46,457 nucleotides of DNA, taken from assembly GCA_026392115.1 (NCBI GenBank), contig JAPLCQ010000139.1, positions 1 to 46,457 on the forward strand. Direction: 5' to 3'. The position numbers and the translations under genes were made by a program. Positions 8,482 through 16,740 of the stretch are shown piece after piece. The notes below the pieces were generated by a model. It saw nothing but the letters and a program-made list of their open reading frames with translations, did no database searches and had not been told where the DNA came from. The stretch's first letter is position 1; each line of letters opens with the position of its first letter. This stretch comes from Armatimonadota bacterium (lineage in GTDB: Bacteria > Armatimonadota > Chthonomonadetes > Chthonomonadales > CAJBBX01).

Positions 8482-10497
8482 ATGTCCGCTCACCTCGAAC
8501 ACGACTCACGCGGCCCGGCCGCGGGGATTGGCGCCACGCAACCGCATCACCCACGCTCCAGAGGCATCACGCTCAGGGCGGTTCTGATCGGCATGCTCTT
8601 GATGCCGATCAATGCATACTGGATCATTGTAGACGAGGTGCGGTGGTATACGCTGGACGGCACCTGCCTTCCGCTCTTCATCACGCCGATCTTCATGCTC
8701 TTCTGCCTCTGCGCCGCCGGCTTCGCGGTTCGGCGGTTCAGGCCGAGTTGGGTGCTGGACCAGGGCGAGTTGCTGGCGATCTACGTCATGTTGGTGATTG
8801 GCTGCGTTCTGGCCGGGCACGATCTGAGCCAGAACCTCTTCGGCATCATCGCCCACGCAGACCGGTACAACACACCGGAGCGCCGCTACTCGACGTTCTT
8901 TGAGTACCTGAAACCGCTGGACTTCCTCCTCGTGCAGGACAAGGATCCCGGCGGCAAGGATGCCATCAAGGCCTTCTATCAGGGCGGGGTCAGTTGGCGC
9001 GACCCGCGCTACCTGTACCCGTTCCTGGGTCCGCTGGCCTGGTGGACGCTCTTCCTCGGAACGCTGATCGGCATGTGCCTTTGCATCAGCATCCTGATCC
9101 GTAAGGCATGGACCGAGAACGAGAAGCTCGCCTTCCCCATCGTCCAGCTTCCGTTGGCCATGACGAACCCCGCATCTGAAGGACGCGAGTTCTGGAAGAG
9201 CCGCATGATGTGGGGCGGCTTCGCGGTGGCGGCGGTCATCGACTTCGTCAACGGGATGCACTACTTGTACCCGTCGTGGCCCTATCTGGAACAGGTCAAG
9301 CAGTACGACCTCATCCAGTTCTTCAACCAGCGACCGTGGAACGCCATGGGTACTCTGCCGATGTCGATGTATCCCTTCGCCATCGGGCTCGCCTACTTCA
9401 TGCCGCTCGACCTGGCGTTCTCGTGCTGGTTCTTCTATGTGGCCCGCAAGGCCTTCCAGGTGCTCGGCGCCGTGGCCGGTTGGGACACGGCCGCCAACAT
9501 GGGCTTCCCCTACTTCGAGAACCAGGCCAGCGGGGCTTGGATCGCGCTGGGCGCGGTGATCCTCTGGGCGCTCCGGGGGCAGTTCGTCCGAGCCTGGCGC
9601 GCCGCCTTCACGCGAGGCACGGTGCAGGGCACGAGTCCAGAGGACCAAAGGGGCTACCGCATTGCCTTCATCGGCCTCGCCGCAGGGATCGGCTTCCTGG
9701 GCTGGTTCACATCGGTGACAGCGACGGCCACGTGGGTGAGTTTCCTCTTCTTTGGGCTCTTCTTCCTGCTGGCCGTGGCCATGACCCGTGTACGCGCCGA
9801 ACTGGGCACCCCGCATGAAATCTACTTCGTTAACCCGAGGACGGTGATCACCAGTCTCTTCGGCGTCACGGAGGTCGGCCCGCAGAACCTGACCACGATG
9901 TCGGTGCTCTACTGGTACAACCGATGCTACCGGAACCACCCGATGCCCAACCACATAGAGGCGTTCCGCATGGCCGAGGGCGGTCGAATGCAGCAGCGCC
10001 GGCTGGTCTGGCTCATCGTCGGGGCCACTCTTTTCGCCACGGTATGCGCCTTCTGGGCGAACCTGCACGTGACATTCGACGCCGGAGCCACGGGGCGGGC
10101 GCTCGGCTATAAGTCCTGGCTCGGCTTCGAGTCCTTCGACCGGCTCGCTGGCTGGATGCAGACGCCGGAAAAGCGCAACACGACCCAGTTGGCCTATACG
10201 GCCGCTGGCGCGCTGATCGTGCTGGGGCTTCGCGTCATGCGCGGCGCCTTTCTCTGGTGGCCGTTCCATCCGGCGGGCTACGCCCTGGCGGTCTCGTTCG
10301 CCATGGACTACTTCTGGTTCGCTTTTTTCATTAGCTGGTTCATCAAATCGCTGATCGTGCGTTTCGGCGGCATGAAGGCGCACAACTCCTTCATTCCCTT
10401 CTTCATGGGCCTGATCTTAGGAGACTACGTGTTTGGCGCCCTGTGGGCCATCTACGGTCCCGCGAACGCACTGCAGGTCTACCGAATCTTCATCTGA
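8482..10497 (+). CDS. Large polytopic membrane protein, DUF6785/DUF6784-like
   Basis: A 671-residue integral membrane protein with about 13-15 hydrophobic segments and long loops containing many Trp and Tyr residues. It resembles the DUF6785/DUF6784 family of uncharacterised, OPT-transporter-like proteins found in Armatimonadota and planctomycete-like bacteria. Supporting features are the early QGELLAIYVMLVIGCVLAGHDL segment and a late PMPNHIEAFRMAEGG loop. I assign this from memory of the family, with moderate certainty. Transport or a membrane enzyme role are both possible and the function is unknown. The ATG at 8482 is chosen because the preceding frame overlaps the divergent pilC-like gene. 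No Shine-Dalgarno is evident before it, and an in-frame ATG 42 bases upstream (8440) is an alternative. Confidence 0.72.
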   Translation: MSAHLEHDSRGPAAGIGATQPHHPRSRGITLRAVLIGMLLMPINAYWIIVDEVRWYTLDGTCLPLFITPIFMLFCLCAAGFAVRRFRPSWVLDQGELLAIYVMLVIGCVLAGHDLSQNLFGIIAHADRYNTPERRYSTFFEYLKPLDFLLVQDKDPGGKDAIKAFYQGGVSWRDPRYLYPFLGPLAWWTLFLGTLIGMCLCISILIRKAWTENEKLAFPIVQLPLAMTNPASEGREFWKSRMMWGGFAVAAVIDFVNGMHYLYPSWPYLEQVKQYDLIQFFNQRPWNAMGTLPMSMYPFAIGLAYFMPLDLAFSCWFFYVARKAFQVLGAVAGWDTAANMGFPYFENQASGAWIALGAVILWALRGQFVRAWRAAFTRGTVQGTSPEDQRGYRIAFIGLAAGIGFLGWFTSVTATATWVSFLFFGLFFLLAVAMTRVRAELGTPHEIYFVNPRTVITSLFGVTEVGPQNLTTMSVLYWYNRCYRNHPMPNHIEAFRMAEGGRMQQRRLVWLIVGATLFATVCAFWANLHVTFDAGATGRALGYKSWLGFESFDRLAGWMQTPEKRNTTQLAYTAAGALIVLGLRVMRGAFLWWPFHPAGYALAVSFAMDYFWFAFFISWFIKSLIVRFGGMKAHNSFIPFFMGLILGDYVFGALWAIYGPANALQVYRIFI

Positions 10498-10533
10498 CGG
10501 AGCCTCCCTGCCGGGCTCGACATAGGAGCCGTA

Positions 10534-11055
10534 ATGCCTGAACGATCCGTTACCATGCGTGGCGCCGTGCTGGACCTGACAGGCCCCGAACTGGCCGTCG
10601 GAGATCCAGCGCCCGAGTTCACGCTGATCCAGCGCGGGCCAGACGGTCTGCGCGAACTCACTCTGGGGGACTTCGAGGGCAAGACGCTGGTGCTCAGCGT
10701 GGTCCCGTCGCTCGATTCGCCGGTCTGCGAGCGCCAAACCGTGCGCTTCAACGACGAGGCCATCAGCCTGCCGCTGGAGGTTGAGGTGCTCACGGTGAGC
10801 ATGGACCTACCCTTCGCCCAGGCGCGGTTCTGCAACGAGAAGGGCACTCACCAGATTCAGACGGCCAGCGACCACATGACGGGCGATTTCGGCCGCGCGT
10901 ACGGGGTGCTCATCGAATCGCTCAGGCTCCTCTGCCGCGCCGTGTTCGTCATCGACACCGGCAGCGTCATCAACTATGTTGAGTACGTGCCTGAAGTGAC
11001 GGACTTGCCGAACTACGACGCCGCACTGGCCGCCGCCCGGCAGCCCATGGATTAG
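10534..11055 (+). CDS. tpx: Thiol peroxidase (Tpx, atypical 2-Cys peroxiredoxin)
   Basis: A 173-residue thiol peroxidase that reduces hydroperoxides with electrons from thioredoxin. The peroxidatic cysteine is Cys65 in SVVPSLDSPVCERQT and the resolving cysteine is Cys100 in DLPFAQARFCNEKG, the spacing expected of Tpx rather than of AhpC or BCP. The start at 10534 has AGGAG (10524-10528) at good distance. The gene lies 36 bases after the large membrane protein and 5 bases before the first glycosyltransferase, so it may be read through with them, although no functional link is evident. Confidence 0.95.
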   Translation: MPERSVTMRGAVLDLTGPELAVGDPAPEFTLIQRGPDGLRELTLGDFEGKTLVLSVVPSLDSPVCERQTVRFNDEAISLPLEVEVLTVSMDLPFAQARFCNEKGTHQIQTASDHMTGDFGRAYGVLIESLRLLCRAVFVIDTGSVINYVEYVPEVTDLPNYDAALAAARQPMD

Positions 11056-11060
11056 GCCTC

Positions 11061-12812
11061 TTGCGCAAGCAGAAGTCCGTCAGGGCGCAGAAGCCCGCGC
11101 AAGCCGGAGGCGCCGGCGGGTTGGCCATCGACGGGCTGGCGGTGGCGGCGCTTTGTGTGATCTGCTTCCTCTGGCGGCTCGGCGTCCCCAGCCTGTTCGA
11201 CTTCAACGAGGGCCTCTACGTCCAGGCTGCGCGTGAGATGCTTCTGCGCGGCGATCTGGTAACCGCGAGCGTCAACGGCATCTGGTTCTATGACAAGCCC
11301 CCGCTGGCGCTCTGGCTCGTGGTGGCCTGCTTCAAGCTCTTTGGCGTGACCGAATGGGCGGCGCGGCTACCCGTGGCATTGGCCGCCTGTGGATTGACAT
11401 GCCTCACCTGGGCAGTGGCCCGCCGCTGGTTCGGCAGATCGGCGGCGCTCGTCGCTGCGGCTGCCCTGGCCCTCAGTCCGATCTTCATCGGGACCGCCCG
11501 GCAGATGACTATGGACATTCACCAGGCGCTCTGGGTCGCCGTGTCCGTGCTGATGTTCTGGCAGTGTGAGCGCTCGTCCGGGCGTCGCTCGCTTGTGTGG
11601 GCGATGGGCGCGTGGACGGCCATGGGCCTCGCCGTCCTGGCCAAGAGCGTTCCGGGCTTCGTGCCCCTGCCCTGCGTGGCGGTCTGGCTTGTGTGGGAGC
11701 ATCAAGGACGCCCGCGGGATATTCTGCGGGGAATCGCCAGGACGCGGCCCTGGTTCGGCATACCCCTCCTCCTTGCGGTGATCCTTCCGTGGCACCTTCT
11801 TGCCTACCGCGCCCATGGTCAGGAGTTCTGGTACCAGTACTGGACGCACCACCATGTGGGCATTCTGACCGGTCAGGAGTTCAGCCACGCACAGCCGTTC
11901 TGGTATTACGCGCCTGCGCTGCTTGCCAGTATGCTCCCCTGGTCGTTCCTGCTGCCCGGTGCGATAAAGCACGGGTTCACAGGCTCGGCGGGAGAGCCCG
12001 GCGCGGCGTCGCTTCGCCGCCTGGCCGCCGTCTGGTGCGTGCTGACCGTCATTCTGTTCAGCCTGATGCGGTCGAAGCTGGTGAGCTACCTGCTGCCCAT
12101 GTACCCCGCCGCAGCCATCCTCATCGGCGAGTACGCTGCCGCTTCGCTCTCTGCAACCAGGCGACGAGGATATCTGATCGGCATGGCCTGCGCTGCAACC
12201 GTGCTGTTGGCGGCGTCGGTGGCCGGCATCGTCGTCCTGACGCGCTCGGCGTCAGCCGCCACGGACCCCGAGGCCCAGGCGCTCCTGTCGCCCGGCATGG
12301 TGGCTTACGGCCGCGCGGCTGCGGCCGTCCTTGGCGCAACAGGACTGGGAATGATCATCAGCCTGGCGTTGCGCGCTCCACGCATGGCGGTTGGCATGTG
12401 CGCGGCCGGTATGGCCGGATTCATCATCACCACCTTCGGACCGGGCATCGGCGCATACCAGGCGTCGGTGAACGCGCCGCTCCACGCCGCCACCGCCCGC
12501 GCCGCCAAGGCTGCGGCCGAGGGCAGGCCAGTGGCGATCTACATCGGTCGCCCCCGCCGACCCAGCGTTCACTTCTACCTTCCGTCCGGCCTCTACCGCG
12601 GGCCGCTCCCGCCTCAGGACGCCCCCTACCTCGTGGAAGCAAGCGAAGCCGCACCTCTGGCTAGGTTCGCGGCGATGGCGCCCACAGGGGCGATCCTGGC
12701 AGATTCGCATCGTCTGCCCGAGCTTGAGAAGCTGCTGGGCTACAGCCTCCCCGTGGAGTACGGCGCCGGTCGCTGGCGCCTCGTGTCTACCCGGCCCAAG
12801 CCCAAGCCATGA
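11061..12812 (+). CDS. GT-C membrane glycosyltransferase (ArnT/PMT-like, family 39/83), copy 1
   Basis: A 583-residue polytopic glycosyltransferase of the ArnT-like GT-C fold, which uses polyprenyl-phosphate sugars to modify lipids or proteins outside the membrane. The first periplasmic loop has the family pattern: LFDFNEGLYVQAAREML, then the NGIWFYDKPPLALW stretch with acidic residue, Arg and KPPL. A second conserved segment is the SYLLPMYPAAAILI region. About 11-12 transmembrane helices precede a soluble C-terminal part. The probable start is the TTG at 11061; the first in-frame ATG lies inside the conserved loop and would remove the first helix. No clear Shine-Dalgarno precedes the TTG. 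The end overlaps copy 2 as ATGA. Confidence 0.85.
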   Translation: MRKQKSVRAQKPAQAGGAGGLAIDGLAVAALCVICFLWRLGVPSLFDFNEGLYVQAAREMLLRGDLVTASVNGIWFYDKPPLALWLVVACFKLFGVTEWAARLPVALAACGLTCLTWAVARRWFGRSAALVAAAALALSPIFIGTARQMTMDIHQALWVAVSVLMFWQCERSSGRRSLVWAMGAWTAMGLAVLAKSVPGFVPLPCVAVWLVWEHQGRPRDILRGIARTRPWFGIPLLLAVILPWHLLAYRAHGQEFWYQYWTHHHVGILTGQEFSHAQPFWYYAPALLASMLPWSFLLPGAIKHGFTGSAGEPGAASLRRLAAVWCVLTVILFSLMRSKLVSYLLPMYPAAAILIGEYAAASLSATRRRGYLIGMACAATVLLAASVAGIVVLTRSASAATDPEAQALLSPGMVAYGRAAAAVLGATGLGMIISLALRAPRMAVGMCAAGMAGFIITTFGPGIGAYQASVNAPLHAATARAAKAAAEGRPVAIYIGRPRRPSVHFYLPSGLYRGPLPPQDAPYLVEASEAAPLARFAAMAPTGAILADSHRLPELEKLLGYSLPVEYGAGRWRLVSTRPKPKP

Positions 12813-14500
12813 CCGCGCGCCGCGCCGCTATGGCGCCCCTGCTCATCGTGCTGGCAGCGTGCGCCATCGCGTTCGGCCTGCGTCTGGGCGGGCACGGCAT
12901 CATGGACCTGGACGAGGGCCTCTACGCCGCCTGCGCCCGTGAGATGCTCCACACGGGCGACCTCGTGACGCCCAGGGTCAACGGAACGCCCTTCTATGAG
13001 AAGCCGCCACTGATCTACTGGTCGGCAGCCGCGTCGATGCGTCTCTTCGGTGAGAATGAGGCGGCAGCCCGCCTCCCGTCGGCCCTGGCGTCGGCGCTCA
13101 CGTGCCTGCTGGCCGCGTGGCTTGCTCTCCGTCTGGCAGGACGCCGCGCGGCCGCCATAGCCGGGGTATCGATGGCGCTGAGCCCCATCCCGCTGGCGGC
13201 TGGCAGAATGCTCACCACCGATGCGACGCTCGACCTTCTTGTTGCCGTAGCGACTCTGGCGCTCTATGCAGGGCTTACCCATCCAGACCGTCGGCGGCTC
13301 GCGGCGATTGCCGTCGGGGCCTTGGCCTGTGGACTCGGCGTGCTGGCCAAAGGCGCGCCGGGCATTGTCCTGCCCTGCCTGATCCTGGGCGTCTACGCCG
13401 TCGTCGCGCGCAGGTCCGGCCTACACCCTTTGGCGTGGCCGGGATGGCCCGCGGCCCTTGGCTTTGCGGCCATTGTCCTTGCTGTTGCGCTTCCGTGGCA
13501 TATCGCGGCCTGGCGGGCCAACGGTGACGCCTTCATGCAGGAGTACATCGTCCGGCAGCACTTCGGGCGCTTCCGTGGCGGCGACACCAGCCATCAGGCG
13601 CCCTTCTGGTTCTTTGTCCCAGGCTTCTTGCTGGGATTCATGCCCTGGAGCCCCTTCGCCGCCACGGCGCTGTTAAGCCGAATCCCCGAGGCGTTCCGGC
13701 CCCGGGCATCCGGATACGTGCTGCTGCGCATCTGGGCGCTCTGCGTCTTTCTGGTGTTCAGCGCCAGCGGCTCCAAGCTCGTCAGCTACATCCTCCCGAT
13801 GTATCCGCCCGCGTCCGTGCTGGGTGCGGCATGGTGTGTCTATGCGCTAAGGGGCCGACGCGCATCCTGGGGCATGGCGGCCGGCGGACTGACGACTGCG
13901 CTGCTCTGCTGGGCCGTCTGGGCCGTGCTGCAGCATCCCGACGCGGCGGTGGCCGTCGCCCAACGCTACAACAGCAAGCCCATCGCGCCGATCACGGTTC
14001 CCGCGGACCTGCTGGCGGCTGCCGCGCATCTTGCGCTCATCCTGGGCTTGGGAGGTCTTCTGACCGCCCTGCTGGCCGTGTCGGCCCGGCCTGCGGCGGC
14101 GCTGGCCGCATTGGGCGGCTCCATGGCGGCGTTTGTGGGAGTGGCGGTGCTGGAGGCCATGCCTCGGGCCGACGCCCTGCTCTCCGCGCCGGTGCACGAG
14201 CTGGTCGCCCTGGCGACGCGAGCCGATAGTCGTCGCGTCATCCTGATCTCGCGCTCGCGGCGTCCCAGCGCGCTCTTCTATGCCTCGGCTGAGGCAGTCA
14301 CGGCACACCGGGTGCTTGAGGTGAAGGATGCCGCGGGCGCTGTAGCGGCCATGGCGGGACGCGATGCGTCGGTTGTGGCCGCTTCGGAAGACATGGGCCG
14401 GCTGTCTATGGACGCGGCCCTGGAGGCCGTCGAACGGTGCGGAGGGTGGGTCTGGGCCAGGGCGACGCCGAGACGCTACCTGGCCGGGATGGATCGCTAG
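12809..14500 (+). CDS. GT-C membrane glycosyltransferase (ArnT/PMT-like), copy 2
   Basis: A 563-residue paralogue of the preceding gene. It shows the same first-loop pattern: DLDEGLYAACAREML with the acidic residues, then NGTPFYEKPPLIYW. The later SYILPMYPPASVLG segment matches as well. This copy keeps the canonical acidic pair (DLDEG), whereas copy 1 has DFNEG, so the two may differ in donor or acceptor. The ATG at 12809 overlaps the upstream stop (ATGA), which indicates coupled translation and perhaps a shared pathway. The stop TAG lies inside a CTAG shared with the convergent PIG-L gene. The actual sugar and acceptor are unknown. Confidence 0.87.
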   Translation: MTARRAAMAPLLIVLAACAIAFGLRLGGHGIMDLDEGLYAACAREMLHTGDLVTPRVNGTPFYEKPPLIYWSAAASMRLFGENEAAARLPSALASALTCLLAAWLALRLAGRRAAAIAGVSMALSPIPLAAGRMLTTDATLDLLVAVATLALYAGLTHPDRRRLAAIAVGALACGLGVLAKGAPGIVLPCLILGVYAVVARRSGLHPLAWPGWPAALGFAAIVLAVALPWHIAAWRANGDAFMQEYIVRQHFGRFRGGDTSHQAPFWFFVPGFLLGFMPWSPFAATALLSRIPEAFRPRASGYVLLRIWALCVFLVFSASGSKLVSYILPMYPPASVLGAAWCVYALRGRRASWGMAAGGLTTALLCWAVWAVLQHPDAAVAVAQRYNSKPIAPITVPADLLAAAAHLALILGLGGLLTALLAVSARPAAALAALGGSMAAFVGVAVLEAMPRADALLSAPVHELVALATRADSRRVILISRSRRPSALFYASAEAVTAHRVLEVKDAAGAVAAMAGRDASVVAASEDMGRLSMDAALEAVERCGGWVWARATPRRYLAGMDR

Positions 14501-15930
14501 AGGCGCAGGAAGCGGACCCCGGTGCTGTCGACCGGCATGCCTGCAACCGACGCGCTGATCGTGATGGCCAGCCGCCGCGCGTAGCCCACTTCGCGCAGAG
14601 GCACAGCCAGTGTGGCGCACTGGTCGTCGGTCTGCACGGTGATATCCGGCGGGTCTACGCGTCCCCGAGGTCCGCAGGCCACCCTCAACGCACCGCCGGC
14701 CGAACCCTCCGCGTCGTCGCCGAAGTAGCGGATGAACACGTCAATGGTGCATCGAGGCGAGATGGGGGCGCGTGTCCGAACCCGCAGGAACAGGCGGTCC
14801 TCATCGCGGCACACTTGGGCGTCGGCGATATCGGCCTCGCCCTGGAAGCTGCGCAGGATGCTGTCGTTGGCGGGATCCCGGATCGCCATGGGAACGGCGC
14901 CCCATGCCACGTCGGTGGGTACCTCCGTGCTCACCACCCCCGGCAGGGGAAGCACCGGGAACTCCGCGAGGCTGCCGTACACCTCCGTGGAGCGTACGAA
15001 CGCCATGAGGAAGGCGGGCATCATTGCGGTCTGGCTCGCGTAGCGACCGAGGGCGCGGCGTTTCCGCTCGACATCCAGCGGAGCCAGCGGTCGCGATGTC
15101 CAGTCCGTGTCCAAACCGCATAGCGCTACCGGCGGCCGCTGGCTTGCCTCGGGGTCGTTGGATCGCGGCGTGGGCCATTCCGCGCGGTGGATCAGATAGT
15201 AGCCGAGGTTGCAGCGGCCTGCCCAGCCTCCATGGCGCGCCGCCGCCACCTCCAATGCGCGGGTGACAAAGGCGCTCGTAGCCACATGATCCTGGTGGTC
15301 ATCCGACGGATGCGTGACAAGAACATCGGTCGGCTGGAAAGCATCCATCGCCGCAAGCACGTCCGCCAGCACGTTTTCCCCGCAGTACCCAACGCAACTG
15401 GCATGATCGTGGCCGTAAGGAGACGCGCTCACCCGGGTGTACCGTGATCGAAAACGGGAGTCTTCCGCCCAGTTGCTGAGCCAGAGCGGCATGAGCCCAC
15501 GATCAGGATAGCCCAAGAAGACCGCGGCGTCCGCGCTCAATCCCAACTCGCGCAGGGCGGCCAGCGACTCCTGCTGGCGCAGCTTGCCGAAGGCGATGAA
15601 GTCTGCGGGCTTGACGCTGACGAGACGCTTGGAGCGCTCCACGGCCACGCGGAAGGCGTCACCGCAAGTCATGTATACGACGCGAACCGAGCCGCCTGCG
15701 CGAACGACCTGCGCCATGGCGCCGCCGCAGCCGAGAACCTCATCGTCAGGATGGGGGGAGAAGATCAGGAGACGGGTAGTTTTGCCCAGGGGTCTGGCCG
15801 GAGCGAGGGCTACGCGGGCCCCCATGGCATCAGCTGCGCGGGCCCGATAGACAAACGCGGCGGACGTGACGACCAGATACAGCAGCGGCAACGCCGCCAC
15901 CGCCAGTACCGCATTCCTGAACCATCGCAT
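14497..15930 (-). CDS. Membrane-anchored PIG-L/LmbE-family deacetylase with C-terminal extra domain
   Basis: A 477-residue protein beginning with an N-terminal hydrophobic anchor (residues about 5-30). Next is a PIG-L domain of Zn-dependent N-acetyl (often N-acetylglucosamine) deacetylases with the motif FSPHPDDEVLGCGG and the second metal/base motif THPSDDHQDHVATS. Normal family length is about 220-280 residues. Here the last 150 residues (from DVAWGAVPMAIRDP) look like a beta-sandwich of the CBM9-like or similar carbohydrate-binding type, which is an inference from pattern. The neighbouring GT-C genes, although convergent, suggest a common surface-glycan theme. The ATG at 15930 is chosen because it starts just before the anchor. 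Confidence 0.87.
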   Translation of the reverse strand: MRWFRNAVLAVAALPLLYLVVTSAAFVYRARAADAMGARVALAPARPLGKTTRLLIFSPHPDDEVLGCGGAMAQVVRAGGSVRVVYMTCGDAFRVAVERSKRLVSVKPADFIAFGKLRQQESLAALRELGLSADAAVFLGYPDRGLMPLWLSNWAEDSRFRSRYTRVSASPYGHDHASCVGYCGENVLADVLAAMDAFQPTDVLVTHPSDDHQDHVATSAFVTRALEVAAARHGGWAGRCNLGYYLIHRAEWPTPRSNDPEASQRPPVALCGLDTDWTSRPLAPLDVERKRRALGRYASQTAMMPAFLMAFVRSTEVYGSLAEFPVLPLPGVVSTEVPTDVAWGAVPMAIRDPANDSILRSFQGEADIADAQVCRDEDRLFLRVRTRAPISPRCTIDVFIRYFGDDAEGSAGGALRVACGPRGRVDPPDITVQTDDQCATLAVPLREVGYARRLAITISASVAGMPVDSTGVRFLRL

Positions 15931-15962
15931 AGACCTGATACGTCACCGTTTCCCGTGGGGGA

Positions 15963-16055
15963 TGGCGGAGCGAGTGGGATTCGAACCCACGAACAGGTGT
16001 AACCCCGTTACACGATTTCCAGTCGTGCTCCTTAGGCCAGCTCGGACATCGCTCC
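15963..16055 (-). tRNA. tRNA-Ser (anticodon GGA)
   Basis: On the minus strand the sequence folds as a class II tRNA. The acceptor stem is GGAGCGA paired with TCGCTCC, then the G discriminator and an encoded CCA. The anticodon stem CACGA/TCGTG has loop CTGGAAA, giving anticodon GGA (reads UCC/UCU). The long variable arm is built on GTAAC...GTTAC, and the T-loop is GTTCGAATCCC. The long variable arm and anticodon make serine clear. Confidence 0.97.
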
Positions 16056-16078
16056 GCGATCACAACAGGCCAGCACAG

Positions 16079-16108
16079 ATTATAGCCGACAACGAGCGGC
16101 GCTGTCGA
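16079..16108 (-). promoter_or_regulatory. Promoter of tRNA-Ser(GGA)
   Basis: On the minus strand TCGACA (16108-16103), an 18-base spacer and TATAAT (16084-16079). Transcription would begin about 17 bases before the tRNA 5' end. It lies between the phosphatase stop and the tRNA, so the tRNA need not depend on the phosphatase transcript. Confidence 0.7.
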
Positions 16109-16123
16109 GACGCCGTGCCGCAG

Positions 16124-16585
16124 CTAGGTCGTGCGGCCCGCTCGAATGTGGGCCAGCAGGCCTCGGCATCCAGCGTCCACGAGAGTGTAGACGTGCTCGA
16201 AGTCGCCCGTGTAGTAGGGGTCCGGCACGTCCTCGCCCGCCATGCCTGGTACGTAGTCCATCAGCATGGAGACGCGGGCGGCGTCGGCCCCCATGCGCAA
16301 CAGCTCGGCCTTGTTGGCGGCGTCCATGGCAACGAGGTAGTCCTGCGTGGTCAGGTCGTCGGGGGCAACGGCCCGGCCGAGATGCGAACAGGCGATGCCG
16401 CGCTGCTTGAGGGCTTTTCGAGTGCCCGGATGGGGCTCCTCGCCGACATGCCACGAGCTGGTTCCCGCCGAGTCCTGGGTCAATTCCGCTCCGAGGCCGG
16501 CCGCGGCCGCATGGTGCGCAAAGATGGCCTCAGCCATGGGTGAACGACAGATATTCCCCAAACAGACAAATAGCACTCGCACCAC
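16124..16585 (-). CDS. Low-molecular-weight protein-tyrosine phosphatase
   Basis: A 153-residue low-molecular-weight tyrosine phosphatase (Wzb/YwlE/PtpA group). The P-loop CLGNICRSPMAEAIF starts near residue 8 with the nucleophilic Cys and the invariant Arg, and the general-acid segment DVPDPYYTGDF lies near residue 120. I place the start at the GTG at 16585 because an AGGAGG sits 8 bases upstream. The next codon is GTG too, and either gives the usual N-terminus. Upstream in-frame codons extend through the promoter region of the divergent gene and are rejected. Possible roles are control of exopolysaccharide export or protein-arginine phosphate removal; the sequence does not decide. Confidence 0.93.
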   Translation of the reverse strand: MVRVLFVCLGNICRSPMAEAIFAHHAAAAGLGAELTQDSAGTSSWHVGEEPHPGTRKALKQRGIACSHLGRAVAPDDLTTQDYLVAMDAANKAELLRMGADAARVSMLMDYVPGMAGEDVPDPYYTGDFEHVYTLVDAGCRGLLAHIRAGRTT

Positions 16586-16656
16586 GTCGATCCCCTCCTC
16601 GCGCCTGAACCATGGGCTGACTAGCATACCCCGCGGGCTCGTCGGAGACCGGTCGC

Positions 16657-16686
16657 TTGACATCCGAACGTACGGGGCGTTACAAT
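16657..16686 (+). promoter_or_regulatory. Consensus sigma-70 promoter of the ParA cassette
   Basis: TTGACA (16657-16662), 18-base spacer, TACAAT (16681-16686), with the predicted start near 16693 and about 48 bases before the ATG at 16741. One of the best promoter matches in the window. It lies in the intergenic region shared with the divergent tyrosine phosphatase. Confidence 0.78.
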
Positions 16687-16740
16687 CACGCACCAGCCAT
16701 GCCGCCGAATCGCGGAGCTAGGTGCGCCCGGATCACCCTA

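Noticed and set aside
8506..10383. Long minus-strand frame opposite the large membrane protein
   Set aside because: Translation is charge-rich and low in hydrophobics, with no motif. The plus strand encodes a clear polytopic protein with biased third-codon use.
16624..16629. -10-like TATGCT for the tyrosine phosphatase on the minus strand
   Set aside because: No matching -35 box at suitable spacing; too weak to report as a promoter.
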